From positions 3,212,001-3,276,000 of the forward strand of contig NC_016584.1 of assembly GCF_000235605.1 (NCBI RefSeq): a stretch of 64,000 nucleotides of DNA, given 5' to 3'. Every line of letters starts with the position of its first letter. The first letter of the stretch is position 1. This DNA is from Desulfosporosinus orientis DSM 765 (lineage in GTDB: Bacteria > Bacillota > Desulfitobacteriia > Desulfitobacteriales > Desulfitobacteriaceae). Made by a program: the position numbers and the translations under genes. The notes under the pieces were generated by a model, which was given only the letters and a program-made list of their open reading frames with translations, did not search any database and had not been told where the DNA came from. Shown here piece after piece: positions 18,600-27,176 of the stretch.

Positions 18600-18997
18600 G
18601 TGGAAATTAAAAAGTCGCCGTGACCTGAAAGTGTTGGAGCACTTCCAGGCACGAGCAGGTGAGAGAGCACCTACACGTAACAGACTGTCCACGACGACAT
18701 TTTTATTATACAACGCTGCCCGTTTATGCACAAGCAAGGTGCCGGCAGGGTGAAGCGAGTGTAATGAGGCGTCGGCAGGGAGCAGACTGTGCGGCTTCAC
18801 GCAGCAGGAGATTCAGCCTATTCCTGACCCAGGCAGCGGAAAGGAACTGTTCGCGTACCCGTTAGGCGGACCGCTTTTCTGTGTACATGTTCACAGCCGG
18901 TTTGCTTCCGGTTGATAGGGTTCGGGTGTTTAGGATTCAGCAAATAACGAAGCACAGCGCATGTGTAGGGTGAAAAAAACCTCCCATGCGCTTTTTA
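18600..18997 (+). ncRNA. Candidate large structured RNA with own terminator
   Basis: No convincing protein is encoded, yet pairing is dense. At the 5' end an outer stem (GTCGcCGTG with CACGaCGAC, 18614-18697) encloses two hairpins: CTGaAAGTG/CACTTcCAG and AGGTG/CACCT. More pairable segments follow (GCCGGCAGGGTG with CGTCGGC around 18740-18775). The element ends in a rho-independent terminator: AGCGCATG/CATGCGCT with a T run at 18956-18996. The whole would be a transcript of roughly 390 bases. I cannot name the class; a large Firmicutes RNA such as the raiA/ARRPOF motif or a HEARO/omega-type RNA should be tested. RNase P, tmRNA and 6S signatures are absent. Confidence 0.55.
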
Positions 18998-19025
18998 ATT
19001 TCCCCTATAAGAGCAGACGGCAGGA

Positions 19026-19041
19026 CCGGGTCATGACCCGG
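19026..19041. repeat. 16-bp palindrome CCGGGTCATGACCCGG
   Basis: A perfect dyad about 40 bases before the 54-codon gene, placed where an operator or 5' leader hairpin would act. Confidence 0.45.
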
Positions 19042-19078
19042 AGCCTTGCCGCTGCTTGAATAGGGGGTATAGACTGGG

Positions 19079-19243
19079 ATGGATTATAAAACCATGTATT
19101 TTCAACTGGCGGCTAAAGTTGCCGATGCCCTGGATATCCTTTTAAAAGTACAGCAGGAAGGAGAAGCTCAATTCATGAACGGAGAGCCGGGACCAGGGCT
19201 TAAAGTCCTGGTCATTCAAGATGAAAACCGCGATTCGGAATAG
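19079..19243 (+). CDS. Small conserved-looking protein, 54 residues
   Basis: The frame starts with MDYKTMYFQLAAKVADALD and continues as an amphipathic helix (LLKVQQEGEAQFM), like short unnamed proteins common in clostridial genomes. It begins at ATG after a GGGGG-containing leader and ends at TAG. The length suits a small helical protein and codon use is ordinary. It follows the candidate structured RNA and its terminator. No function can be given. Confidence 0.55.
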   Translation: MDYKTMYFQLAAKVADALDILLKVQQEGEAQFMNGEPGPGLKVLVIQDENRDSE

Positions 19244-19300
19244 CCCTGAATTCAGAGTTCAATAGTAATAGAAATTGAAAGTGTCTTTTTTGAGAATAAA

Positions 19301-19525
19301 TAAAAAGCACTCTAAAATGAGTGCTTGTATGCTATAATATTTTCGTAACAGTAAAGGCTTGCAGGGCGGTCGGCATTCCTCCGAAGGGAATACTTTCATT
19401 CCATAAACGGAAATAGACCGCCTCTCTCAAAGGTTCGGTCTATTCCGTTCTTTTGAAGCCGTCCGCTCTTTAAGCGGTTGTTACATTGGAGTCATGCGTC
19501 AACATGACTCCTCTTTGATTATAGT
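19301..19525 (-). ncRNA. Relic of a type I toxin / RNA antitoxin-like locus
   Basis: The minus strand carries a TATAAT-like box near 19520, then GAGGAG, a start (MLTHDS...) and, after 11 codons, a stop. The ribosome site and start are buried in a perfect hairpin (GGAGTCATG/CATGACTCC). Further stems follow (CCGCT/AGCGG; AACGGAATAGACCG with CGGTCTATTTCCGTT) and a terminator at 19301-19326 (AAGCACT/AGTGCTT plus T run). The architecture resembles short holin-like toxin loci of Firmicutes, but the hydrophobic toxin body is missing. It is either a relic or an RNA gene. Confidence 0.4.
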
Positions 19526-19616
19526 ATATCATAGTTGATTCATAATATCACTATTGATAGTGTTAGACATTACATAAATTGGGCATAGTTGCGGCAAATC
19601 ATCTCATTGACAAAGT

Positions 19617-19683
19617 AATCCAGACATTCCTTTAGCTGAAGCGCAAGGTATTTGCGGCAACCGAATAACCCTTGTATATAATA
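19617..19683 (+). repeat. Direct repeat, copy 2, with possible promoter
   Basis: Near copy of 18328-18389. In this copy TTGCGG and TATATA are 17 bases apart just before the ribosome site of the molybdoenzyme gene, so it may supply its promoter. The two copies bracket about 1.2 kb. Confidence 0.6.
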
Positions 19684-19706
19684 TATAGAAAGGAAGGTTG
19701 AAGAGG

Positions 19707-21644
19707 ATGGAGAAAAAAATCGTAAAAACAACCTGTACAAGAGACTGTCCCAATAGCTGCGGCATTTTAGCCTGGGTTGAAAATGATCGGGTTGTGAAGC
19801 TGACCGGAAATAAAGAACATCCTCTGAATAACGGAAGAACCTGTGTGAAGTGCAATCACTACTTAGAACGTGTTTATCATCGCGAGAGGATCACTTATCC
19901 TTTAAAAAAGGTCCAGGGAAAATTCATACGCATATCATGGGAAGAAGCCCTCGATGAGATAGCGGGGAAAATCAAGGAAATATGCCAAACCAAATCCCCG
20001 GAGTCCATTCTTTATTATCAGGGATTTGGGGCCAGAACCGCACTTAAACTGGTCAACAAACGATTTTTTAATCTATTAGGCAAGACAACGGTTACCAAGG
20101 GAACTATCTGCGGCGGAACAGGTGAGAGCTCTCAGAATTTAGATTTTGGCACGAGAATATCCCATGATCTAAAGGATTATGAAAATAGTAATTCCATGAT
20201 TTTATGGGGCAGAAATCCTGTCGCTACCGGGGTCAACCTGGTACCTATGATTGAAAATATTAAGGCCCGGAAGGGAAAAGTGGTCTTAATTGATCCTGTG
20301 AATACCCAAACAGCTCCCCTTTGTACCCTTCATCTTAAGCCCAAGCCGGGAACAGATGCTTATCTGGCCCTTGCATTGTCCAGAATTTTACATGACGAAG
20401 GTGTTGCAGACAATGATTTTTTGCAGAATCATTGTCTTAACTATGAAGCCTATAAACGGATTGTTTATTCCCGCACGGCAGAGGAATATGCGGCCTTGTG
20501 TAATGTCCCATCAGAACAAATCTTTGCAGTAGCTGAGGTGCTGAAGGAAATGAAGCCCACAGCTTTTGTACTGGGCTGGGGATTGCACCGCTGGGAATAC
20601 GCCCACACAACCCTGCGCGCTATCGACGCCTTAGGAGCAGCAGCGGGTTCTATCGGTGTAGCCGGGGGAGGAGTCAGTCAAGGGTTTGAGGAGTATGCGC
20701 CCTATGATTGGAGTATATGGGGAGACGAACTACAGCCCAAAAGAAGAAGATTCTATATGCAGCTGCTGGGTGAAGAACTGAAAAATGCGAGTCCCAAAAT
20801 TGAAATGGCAATGATAACGGCAGGAAATCCGGTTTCAATGCTTCCCAATGCCAACCGAACCAAGGAGGCTCTTTCAGAAGTCCCTTTTTTAGTAGCAGCA
20901 GGCCACTTCCTGGATGATACGGGTATACTGGCGGATATTTTTTTGCCAGTTACAACATTTTTAGAGGAAAAAGACATCGCAGCTTCATATGGGCATAGTT
21001 TAATTGGACCAATTAATCCAGCCATCCCACCCCTTGGCGAATGCAAATCAGATTTTGAGATATTTATGGAACTAGGAAAGCGCTTTGATTTTGCCCCAGA
21101 ATATGTGAAACCTTTGGACGAGTGGCTGGAGATAATCATGAAGCCCACCTTGGAACGCGGTATTTCCTTGCAGCAAATATTCAACGGGGGCGCCTATAAT
21201 CCGGACACTCCTAAAGTTCCCTATCTGGATAAACACTTTCCTACCTCAACGGGCAAGTTTCAATTAATGAAGGACTTTGAACTGCCGGAAGGAAGAGATT
21301 TAGACTATAAATATCAGCTTATGTCGATTGCCCCGAAAGATTGGCTGTGTTCCGAACTTTCCTTAGAAGAGCAAACAACCCTTCTTCCCGTAAAAATCAA
21401 CGCGGAAGAGGGCTTAAAACTTGGTTTAGTAGAAGGGAAAGTATGTATCGTCGAAAATCAGTTCGGAGCCATCCGCTGCATTGCTGAATTTGATGGTGAG
21501 CAAAGAAAAGACCTGGTGGTAATTCCAAGAGGAGGCTGGGGCCAGGCTGGCCGTAACATTAATGAACTGACCAGGGGCTTAGTATCAAAGGTGGGGGACG
21601 GAACACCCTATTATGAAACCAGAGTTAATGTTCGAAGCGTGTAA
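19707..21644 (+). CDS. Stand-alone molybdopterin oxidoreductase
   Basis: A DMSO-reductase-superfamily catalytic subunit of about 645 residues, without signal peptide and therefore cytoplasmic. The FeS motif is C-x3-C-x3-C (CTRDCPNSC) with the fourth Cys in NGRTCVKC. Cofactor regions follow (MILWGRNPVATG near 173, KPKPGTDAYLALALS near 214) and an ADIFLPVTTFLEEKD segment near 410. AGGAAGG lies nine bases before the ATG. No ferredoxin, anchor or chaperone gene is adjacent, unlike modules A and B, so its redox partner must be soluble or encoded elsewhere. Confidence 0.9.
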   Translation: MEKKIVKTTCTRDCPNSCGILAWVENDRVVKLTGNKEHPLNNGRTCVKCNHYLERVYHRERITYPLKKVQGKFIRISWEEALDEIAGKIKEICQTKSPESILYYQGFGARTALKLVNKRFFNLLGKTTVTKGTICGGTGESSQNLDFGTRISHDLKDYENSNSMILWGRNPVATGVNLVPMIENIKARKGKVVLIDPVNTQTAPLCTLHLKPKPGTDAYLALALSRILHDEGVADNDFLQNHCLNYEAYKRIVYSRTAEEYAALCNVPSEQIFAVAEVLKEMKPTAFVLGWGLHRWEYAHTTLRAIDALGAAAGSIGVAGGGVSQGFEEYAPYDWSIWGDELQPKRRRFYMQLLGEELKNASPKIEMAMITAGNPVSMLPNANRTKEALSEVPFLVAAGHFLDDTGILADIFLPVTTFLEEKDIAASYGHSLIGPINPAIPPLGECKSDFEIFMELGKRFDFAPEYVKPLDEWLEIIMKPTLERGISLQQIFNGGAYNPDTPKVPYLDKHFPTSTGKFQLMKDFELPEGRDLDYKYQLMSIAPKDWLCSELSLEEQTTLLPVKINAEEGLKLGLVEGKVCIVENQFGAIRCIAEFDGEQRKDLVVIPRGGWGQAGRNINELTRGLVSKVGDGTPYYETRVNVRSV

Positions 21645-21716
21645 TGGTGTATCATTCTCTTGTTAAATTAAGACTTGCATAGCAGTTCCTGTAGTGCTAA
21701 TGTCTGTCCGAAATTA

Positions 21717-21743
21717 GCCGAGGTCCGATGACTTACCTCGGAC
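21717..21743. terminator. Hairpin after the molybdoenzyme gene
   Basis: CCGAGGT and ACCTCGG pair around a 10-base loop about 70 bases after the stop codon. There is no T run, so termination is only possible. Confidence 0.4.
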
Positions 21744-21787
21744 ACTTGTGTGATGATTTAGGCCAGCATCTCGCAGAGGCAGGGTTA

Positions 21788-21829
21788 GCCAGTCCCACTT
21801 TGAAACGCGCGTTTCAAGGTGGGACTGGC
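21788..21829. repeat. 42-bp near-perfect palindrome without loop
   Basis: Two 21-bp arms (GCCAGTCCCACTTTGAAACG... and its complement) meet with no spacer; only one position departs from perfection. Such a sequence is more likely a protein-binding or recombination site than a plain terminator. Confidence 0.6.
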
Positions 21830-21846
21830 AGTGAGTTAAAGAATCT

Positions 21847-21873
21847 AAAAAAACCTCCCACAACAAGGGAGGC
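21847..21873 (-). terminator. Minus-strand terminator
   Basis: Read on the minus strand, CCTCCC/GGGAGG is followed by seven T. It would end transcripts arriving from the HxlR relic. Confidence 0.55.
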
Positions 21874-21976
21874 CTTAATATGCTCAATGGTTTGAAGTTG
21901 TGTAATATAGATTTCCGATATGAGGAAAATGATATGCTCCCCTTTGAGTCAATGTCATTAAGTTAAGCTCATGAGA

Positions 21977-22011
21977 AACCCCAGCGGTAGAAAAGTGATA
22001 CCGCTGGGGTT
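21977..22011. terminator. 13-bp perfect hairpin
   Basis: AACCCCAGCGGTA and TACCGCTGGGGTT flank a 9-base loop. It is the second of two hairpins downstream of the HxlR relic. Confidence 0.55.
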
Positions 22012-22143
22012 GTCGCATACACGGAATGACATAGAAAACACAGGTGTTTTTGAATTTTGAGCAACACAAAAGCAGATGCCCGCAAAGCATCTGTAAAAGT
22101 CCTATCACACATGTTAAATCTCTAATAATTCTATACTGGAACC

Positions 22144-22362
22144 CTACTGCTGAAATTGGATTTTAAGCATTTTTTGAGTCACATCAGGTAACCTTCTCTT
22201 TATACCACTAAATCTTAATACTTTGTTGCTTAGATACCACAAAATCATGATTTTTCTTTTACCTGACAGGAGACGCTGGACCAGAGCCAAGGGACAAGAA
22301 TCATACTTCAAACATTTATCATTCATAAAACAGTCATCATGTTTCTTTAAATTATTTGTCAT
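22144..22362 (-). pseudogene. HxlR-family regulator, truncated
   Basis: The 72 codons cover the N-terminal two thirds of an HxlR winged-helix regulator: the conserved CPLALVQRLLSGKRKIMILW region and FSGIKRRLPDVTQKML. Family members run to about 100-120 residues and continue with LxxLExxGLI. Here the frame ends in IQFQQ-stop, before the wing. The gene is therefore cut short, and DNA binding is unlikely to be normal. HxlR proteins often sense redox or electrophilic stress. Confidence 0.7.
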
Positions 22363-22785
22363 CTAATCACCTCGTAATAGCAGTATCAAAAGAGATACTA
22401 TGGCACAATAAAGTACCTACTTAACAAGATAAATTCTATACGTTAGTATTATACCAGAAAGTTAATAAAAGGAATAAAAAAATCATAATCATAAAAAGAA
22501 AGTACTCATTTAACACCAAGTATCTTTTTATTAAATGGATTCTTAATGGTTATATTTCAAACAAACGTTTAATACATTTTTTCTATATCTTTAAAAATAT
22601 ATTAAAGTAAAAAAAGGCCGACTCAAGAAAATGAAGCAAAGTGACATGAGCTCACTCGCTTCATTTTTGTGTACTAGCAGGTGGTGAGATAGGGTATTCA
22701 TAGAAGAAGTCATGATCATGAACTTTAAGTTGTAAGTGCTTATGTGGCCCATTCAATTTATTAAGACCATTTTTGCTTTACAGTC
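22363..22785. other. AT-rich intergenic stretch with one hairpin
   Basis: No gene is visible. A hairpin at 22628-22667 (AAAATGAAGC/GCTTCATTTT with inner AGTGA/TCACT) ends in a T run and looks like a terminator usable on either strand, including for the minus-strand MerR gene. Confidence 0.5.
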
Positions 22786-23247
22786 TCATTCCGTAAAATG
22801 GTATAGTCTTTCGATTTTCTCTTTGATTTTCCGAATATCTTCCGGAATATCTTCCGGTTTCATTTTGTCATGTATGGCGGTGGTTCCGGCTTCCTTCGAT
22901 ATTTCATAACGCCAGCGTTTATACTTAATGACCTCAAGAGCATCCTGCAGCTCCTTGATTTGCTGTTCCACTGCTTCCTGACGTTCTTTAAACATCTCTA
23001 AACGTTGCTCGATGGTCGTATCACCTTCCATAGCCCACTTAATGAATTGCTGGATGCCTTTAATAGACAATCCGGTTTTTTTCAAACAGTCGATAATGAA
23101 AAGCCAACTGAAATCTTCCTCTTTGAATAAACGAATTCCACCCTCGCTGCGATCAACAAAAGGCAACAGACCTTCCTTGGAATAAAAACGCAGCGTATGA
23201 GGTGAAACATTTAGTTTTCTGGCAGTTTCCGCTACGGTGTAATGCAT
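22786..23247 (-). CDS. MerR-family regulator (cassette 1)
   Basis: A regulator of about 153 residues. The winged helix-turn-helix at residues 1-70 (YTVAETARKLNVSPHTLRFYSKEG...) is followed by a long dimerisation coiled coil and a short C-terminal tail with KPEDIPEDIRKIKEKIE. ATG at 23247 is preferred over an ATG six bases upstream that abuts the GGAGG site. It diverges from the alcohol dehydrogenase relic, whose promoter has the 19-bp spacer and dyad typical of MerR control. The second MerR gene at 41.9 kb is a paralogue. No conserved metal-binding Cys pair is obvious, so the signal is probably organic. Confidence 0.88.
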   Translation of the reverse strand: MHYTVAETARKLNVSPHTLRFYSKEGLLPFVDRSEGGIRLFKEEDFSWLFIIDCLKKTGLSIKGIQQFIKWAMEGDTTIEQRLEMFKERQEAVEQQIKELQDALEVIKYKRWRYEISKEAGTTAIHDKMKPEDIPEDIRKIKEKIERLYHFTE

Positions 23248-23316
23248 TTCCATCCTCCAAAAGCACAATAAACAAGCTCATAGGCAAAAAATAACATAAA
23301 AATTATCAAAAATCTC

Positions 23317-23347
23317 TTGACTTAGAGTTAACTCTCAAGTTTAAGAT
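23317..23347 (+). promoter_or_regulatory. MerR-type promoter with 19-bp spacer
   Basis: TTGACT and TAAGAT are separated by 19 bases. The dyad CTTAGAGTTAACTCTcAAG lies between them. Over-long spacers with a central dyad are the hallmark of MerR-activated promoters. It points at the dehydrogenase gene. Confidence 0.7.
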
Positions 23348-23423
23348 TATTATACCACTTGTTATTTTGACTATCAATGTAAGGTTCACACTTTCATTTG
23401 AACAGTGAGAAGGGGGAAATTCC

Positions 23424-24548
23424 ATGATCTACAACATGTATGTTCCTACCCGCACTTTGTTTGGTGCAGGCATGCTGAACGAATTACACAAACAGGCCAT
23501 GCCGGGAAATAAGGCGCTAATCATTATATCCAACGGAAAAACCACAAGAATAAACGGCTATCTGGAACGGACCGAGGCTCAGCTTCATGCGGCAGGTGTG
23601 GACACTACCGTATTTGATAAAGTACAAGCCAACCCGCTGAAATCCACGGTTATGGCAGGCGCAGCTTTTGTCCGTGAGAACAATTGTAATTTTATTGTAG
23701 CATTGGGCGGCGGCAGTGTGCTGGACGCGGCCAAGGCCATCGCGGTGATGGCGACGAATGACGGCGATTATTGGGATTATATTGGCTCCGGTACAGGAAA
23801 GGGCAGGCCGCTGGCAAATAAGCCCCTGCCTATTATTGCGATTACCACCACGGCAGGCACCGGTTCTGAAACGGATGCGGCCTGTGTGATCACAAACGAG
23901 GAAACCCATGAGAAAACCGGATTCGGCAACCCGGCTCTGTTCCCAGTGCTGGCTGTCGTTGATCCTGAACTTATGCAAACAGTGCCGCCAAAGTTCACCG
24001 CTTATCAGGGGTTCGATGCACTGTTCCACAGCCTGGAATGTTATATCTCGAACCGCGCGAATCCCATGGGCGATTTGTATGCTTTGACCGCCATCGAAAA
24101 TGTGGCGGAATATCTGCCGCGCGCTGTAGAGGACGGAAAGAATATGGAAGCAAGGAAAAAGGTGGCGTTTGCCAGTACACTCTCCGGTGCGGTGATGACC
24201 ATTAGCGGCTGTACCAGCGAGCACTCCCTTGAACACGCCATTTCTGCCTATCATTAGGAGCTTCCCCATGGCGCAGGTCTTATCATGATTTCCAAAGCGT
24301 ACTATGAGCACTTTATCGGCAAACATGTCTGCAGCGGCCGTTTTGTACGTATGGCACAGGTAATGGGCATGAAAAACGCAAAGGAGCCGATGGACTTTAT
24401 TACCATGCTGGCAAAACTCCAAGAGGACTGCGGCGTAGCAAATCTCAAGATGTCCGACTATGGCATCACGCAGGATGAATTCGGGATGATGGCAAAGGAT
24501 GTCAAAGACACTATGGCAGATTATTCCAAAACGATCCGGCAGAACTGA
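23424..24548 (+). pseudogene. Iron-containing alcohol dehydrogenase, broken (cassette 1)
   Basis: Group III iron-dependent alcohol dehydrogenase. The N-terminal NAD domain is complete (FGAGML, ALGGGSVLDAAKAIA, TTTAGTGSETD), and the iron-binding His region is present (FDALFHSLE, SEHSLEHAISAYH). A TAG at 24255 interrupts the frame exactly where the 47 kb paralogue has CAG (AYHQDLPHGAG). The frame continues with ELPHGAGLIMISKAYYEH and then loses the paralogue's last 25 or so residues, ending in YSKTIRQN. Two lesions indicate a pseudogene. Amber read-through is conceivable but would not repair the tail. Confidence 0.85.
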
Positions 24549-24550
24549 CT

Positions 24551-24853
24551 CAAGAGAGTTCGACCTCTCGGGCCTTGATTGAAAAGCTGCCATTAACACT
24601 GCCCATGCTGGACTTATATGGGCGGGAAATGTGCTACCGTTTCCCTGACGAGCTGCCCACGGACAGCCTGCGATCAGATGGATATGCAGTGGGAGACTTG
24701 GCTTATTGGCCGCTGCGTCATAGCTTTGTGATCCTGTATAAGCAGAACGGAGAAGAATTCACCCGTCAGCACATCGGCCATATCGATTCCGGCGTTGATA
24801 TTTTTGACGGAATGGGGGATGTGAACGTGACGTTTGAGCTGCCGGATGAGTAA
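24551..24853 (+). pseudogene. Cyclophilin-like domain, N-terminally truncated
   Basis: The frame opens directly after the damaged dehydrogenase end and reads SRALIEKLPLTLPMLDLYG, MCYRF and RQHIGHIDSGVDIF. This matches the body of the cyclophilin-like proteins at 24.9, 43.7 and 49.7 kb. The first 25 or so residues of the domain and any signal peptide are missing. The join looks like one deletion that removed the dehydrogenase 3' end and this gene's 5' end. Confidence 0.75.
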
Positions 24854-24938
24854 TCCATATTGGTTGCCCGAGCTACATGGCTTAGGCAGCCGATATATCC
24901 CATAACGAAAACATAAGGAATAAGGAGGAACACAAGAT

Positions 24939-25757
24939 ATGAAACGACTTTGTGTATGGATATTTGCTGCGGCCTTATTGATTTCCCTTTCTGCTTGCAG
25001 CAGCAATAAGGCTGCTCCCCAAAACAATTCATCTGAATCCCTAACGATCATTGATAATACAGAGAGCGGGCAGGAAACGGAAGTATCTGCAATTGATGAC
25101 ACGGAGACGGCAGATATCAATACTTCTGTTCCGTCAGAAACACCCGGTATTCAGGAAAGCGCCTCTGATGCGCTGGTAACCAGCAGTCCGGAAAATTCCG
25201 GGACGACAAGGCCGAGTACTGCGACTGACACCTCGGCTCCGGCTCTTACACAACCGGCGGAAACAGCAAAGCCACCGAATCCCCCGACTCTGGCTCCTAC
25301 ACAGCCGGCAGAAACAGCAAGGCCCAGTACTGCTCCTGATTCTCAGACTCCGTCTCCTGCAAAACCGACAGAAAGTGAGGAACCGACAAATATGGAGACT
25401 TCTGAAATTAAAGTAAGGATCACCGTCAGCGGCCAGGAACTGACCGCTGCACTGGATAACAATGCAACGACGCAAGCCCTGATAAAAAAACTTCCCTTGA
25501 CGCTGCCCATGATGGATCTGTATGGCCGCGAAATGTGCTATCGCTTCACCGACGAACTCCCTGCAAACGAGGTGCAGACGCGCAATTTCCAGTTGGGTGA
25601 AATTATCTATTGGCCACCCCGCCACAGCTTCGTCATTATGTATAAGCAGGACGGTGAGCAGTTCAGTATGCAGCACGTAGGACAGATCGACAGCGGAGTT
25701 GAGATTTTCAATGAAACCGGGGATGCGGAAGTTACCTTTGAGTTGATAGACGACTAA
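24939..25757 (+). CDS. Lipoprotein with cyclophilin-like domain
   Basis: A 272-residue predicted lipoprotein. The signal peptide ends in a lipobox (ISLSAC, Cys near 21). A disordered Ser/Thr/Pro-rich linker of about 120 residues follows, containing two near copies of TQPAETAKP. The last 110 residues are a cyclophilin-like fold domain (VSGQELTAALDNNATTQALI, MMDLYGREMCYRF, QHVGQIDSGVEIF). AGGAGG precedes the ATG. It is the only intact gene of the decayed cassette. The domain resembles the family of small beta-barrels often found beside flavodoxin and oxidoreductase genes; function unknown, location outside the membrane. Confidence 0.85.
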   Translation: MKRLCVWIFAAALLISLSACSSNKAAPQNNSSESLTIIDNTESGQETEVSAIDDTETADINTSVPSETPGIQESASDALVTSSPENSGTTRPSTATDTSAPALTQPAETAKPPNPPTLAPTQPAETARPSTAPDSQTPSPAKPTESEEPTNMETSEIKVRITVSGQELTAALDNNATTQALIKKLPLTLPMMDLYGREMCYRFTDELPANEVQTRNFQLGEIIYWPPRHSFVIMYKQDGEQFSMQHVGQIDSGVEIFNETGDAEVTFELIDD

Positions 25758-25946
25758 TTCATATCGGTTCTTTAAAGAACTTTCAGACTGTTGAAAACAA
25801 ATAGTCGGTAAAATCGTCCTTCTAAATCAAGTACTTGAGAATAGGGACCACGATTTAATAGCAACAGCAAAATTATAAATAAAAAATAAATGTAAATATT
25901 AGTATTATTTATATTTATAAACCTTATCAGTTTAAAAAAGAAAAGG

Positions 25947-26536
25947 ATGATGAAAATGGCTTTAAATAATGATTCTACACCAACTGCCGCTGCAATGCGG
26001 AAACGAAAAACAATAGGCTTCATAGGAGCAGCCTGCTCCTTAGCAGTTGCGTTTGGAGCCTCATCGCGGCGGAGCACCTGCATACAACGAATACACTGAC
26101 AGCAGCAGCGGTATTTGCCTGCCTGATGGCGCCTAACGCTATCGGCAGTTTGCTGGTTGGCCGTCTACAACCGAAAACAGCTCAGCGTATAGGCATTTGT
26201 GCATTTTTCATGTGTGTGGTCGCAATTCTTGCCGCACTGAATGTTGGTTCTGTTATCCTTTTTCTTACAGTAAGTGTATTGGCGGGAATAGCACAAGGAA
26301 CTGCATTTACCGGAAGTATGCGAAGACTGCTGGTTAAAACCGGTCAGCAAGACAGGGCCGGTGTGCTTTCGACGATTTATCTTTTGTCCTACAGCGGTGC
26401 CGCGGTTCCGAACCTGATTGTGGGGCGGCTTTCCGGTATGTTCGGCTTGTTTCAAATAGCGATTGGATATGGCTTGCTGGTAGCAGCGTCTTGTATAGTT
26501 ACACTCTTCGCTTCACACCGTGATGAGACTGTCTAA
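25947..26536 (+). pseudogene. MFS transporter with large internal deletion
   Basis: The first 30 or so codons (RKRKTIGFIGAACSLAVAFGASS) and the last third (AAAVFACLMAPNAIG... to the end) both match the 48.2 kb MFS gene. The middle, about 240 codons, is gone and the join is out of frame. The remaining open part corresponds to the last four helices only. Confidence 0.85.
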
Positions 26537-26867
26537 CGATTCATTTCTTCTGAGTTTGATACACGGTGTTTTTAAGTTGTTTGTGCTAAATACAACACAA
26601 CGTCCCATTCGGGAATATAAAAGCCAACATTTTATACTGCAAGATTCTTGAACTTTTCCGTTAATTCTTGGACAGAACACATGCTTAATAATTTTGTCCA
26701 ATCTGCGGGACCCCTCATAACAATAATGTGGAAAACAAGTTTAACTTATACAGCGAGATAGAAGAATGCGAAGAAACTTTCTTTTGCTTTTGGGTTTGTC
26801 ACCCTTTCCAGACAAGTTCATATAATGAAGCATGGGCCGGCTTTTACTCACAAAAAAGTGATTATCC
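26537..26867. other. Intergenic stretch, possible promoter
   Basis: No gene is recognised. TTGTCA at 26796 and TATAAT at 26821 are 19 bases apart and could drive the DUF2922 gene, although the spacing is long. Confidence 0.3.
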
Positions 26868-27107
26868 ATGCCCATTGCAACCCAGAAAGTTATTCGCCTC
26901 GTTTTCACCGTGGCTGACGGAGGCACGTTCACCATGACGTTGCCCTCGCCAAGGGCGGACCTGACGCAGGCGGAGGTTGAGCAGGTCATGGATCTCCTTA
27001 TCGAAAAGATTTATTTTGATCTTTCCGACGGCGGCCTCGTCGCCAAACGCGATGCTAAAATCATAGAAACAGTAACTGAGGATATTTTCGACCCGCCTGT
27101 CGCTTAA
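26868..27107 (+). CDS. DUF2922-family small protein
   Basis: A 79-residue protein of the DUF2922 family: IRLVFTVADGGTFTMTLPSPRADLT, a central helix, then LVAKRDAKIIETVTEDIFDPP. These proteins are widespread in Firmicutes, usually paired with a DUF1659 gene; no partner is adjacent here. The ribosome site is weak. Function unknown. Confidence 0.75.
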   Translation: MPIATQKVIRLVFTVADGGTFTMTLPSPRADLTQAEVEQVMDLLIEKIYFDLSDGGLVAKRDAKIIETVTEDIFDPPVA

Positions 27108-27176
27108 ATTGTTTTGAAATCAGCGCAAACCCTGTAAAAGCCCAGTCCATACCTCAAATTGAATAAATCAAACCGA

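Noticed and set aside
18659-18865. 68-codon open frame on the plus strand
   Set aside because: Arg/Cys-rich translation without structure, lying inside the stem-rich candidate RNA. Interpreted as a by-product of RNA structure.
23517-24599. 360-codon open frame on the minus strand
   Set aside because: Antisense to the iron alcohol dehydrogenase, whose motifs are unmistakable; the translation is rich in His, Cys and Arg and low in coherent structure.
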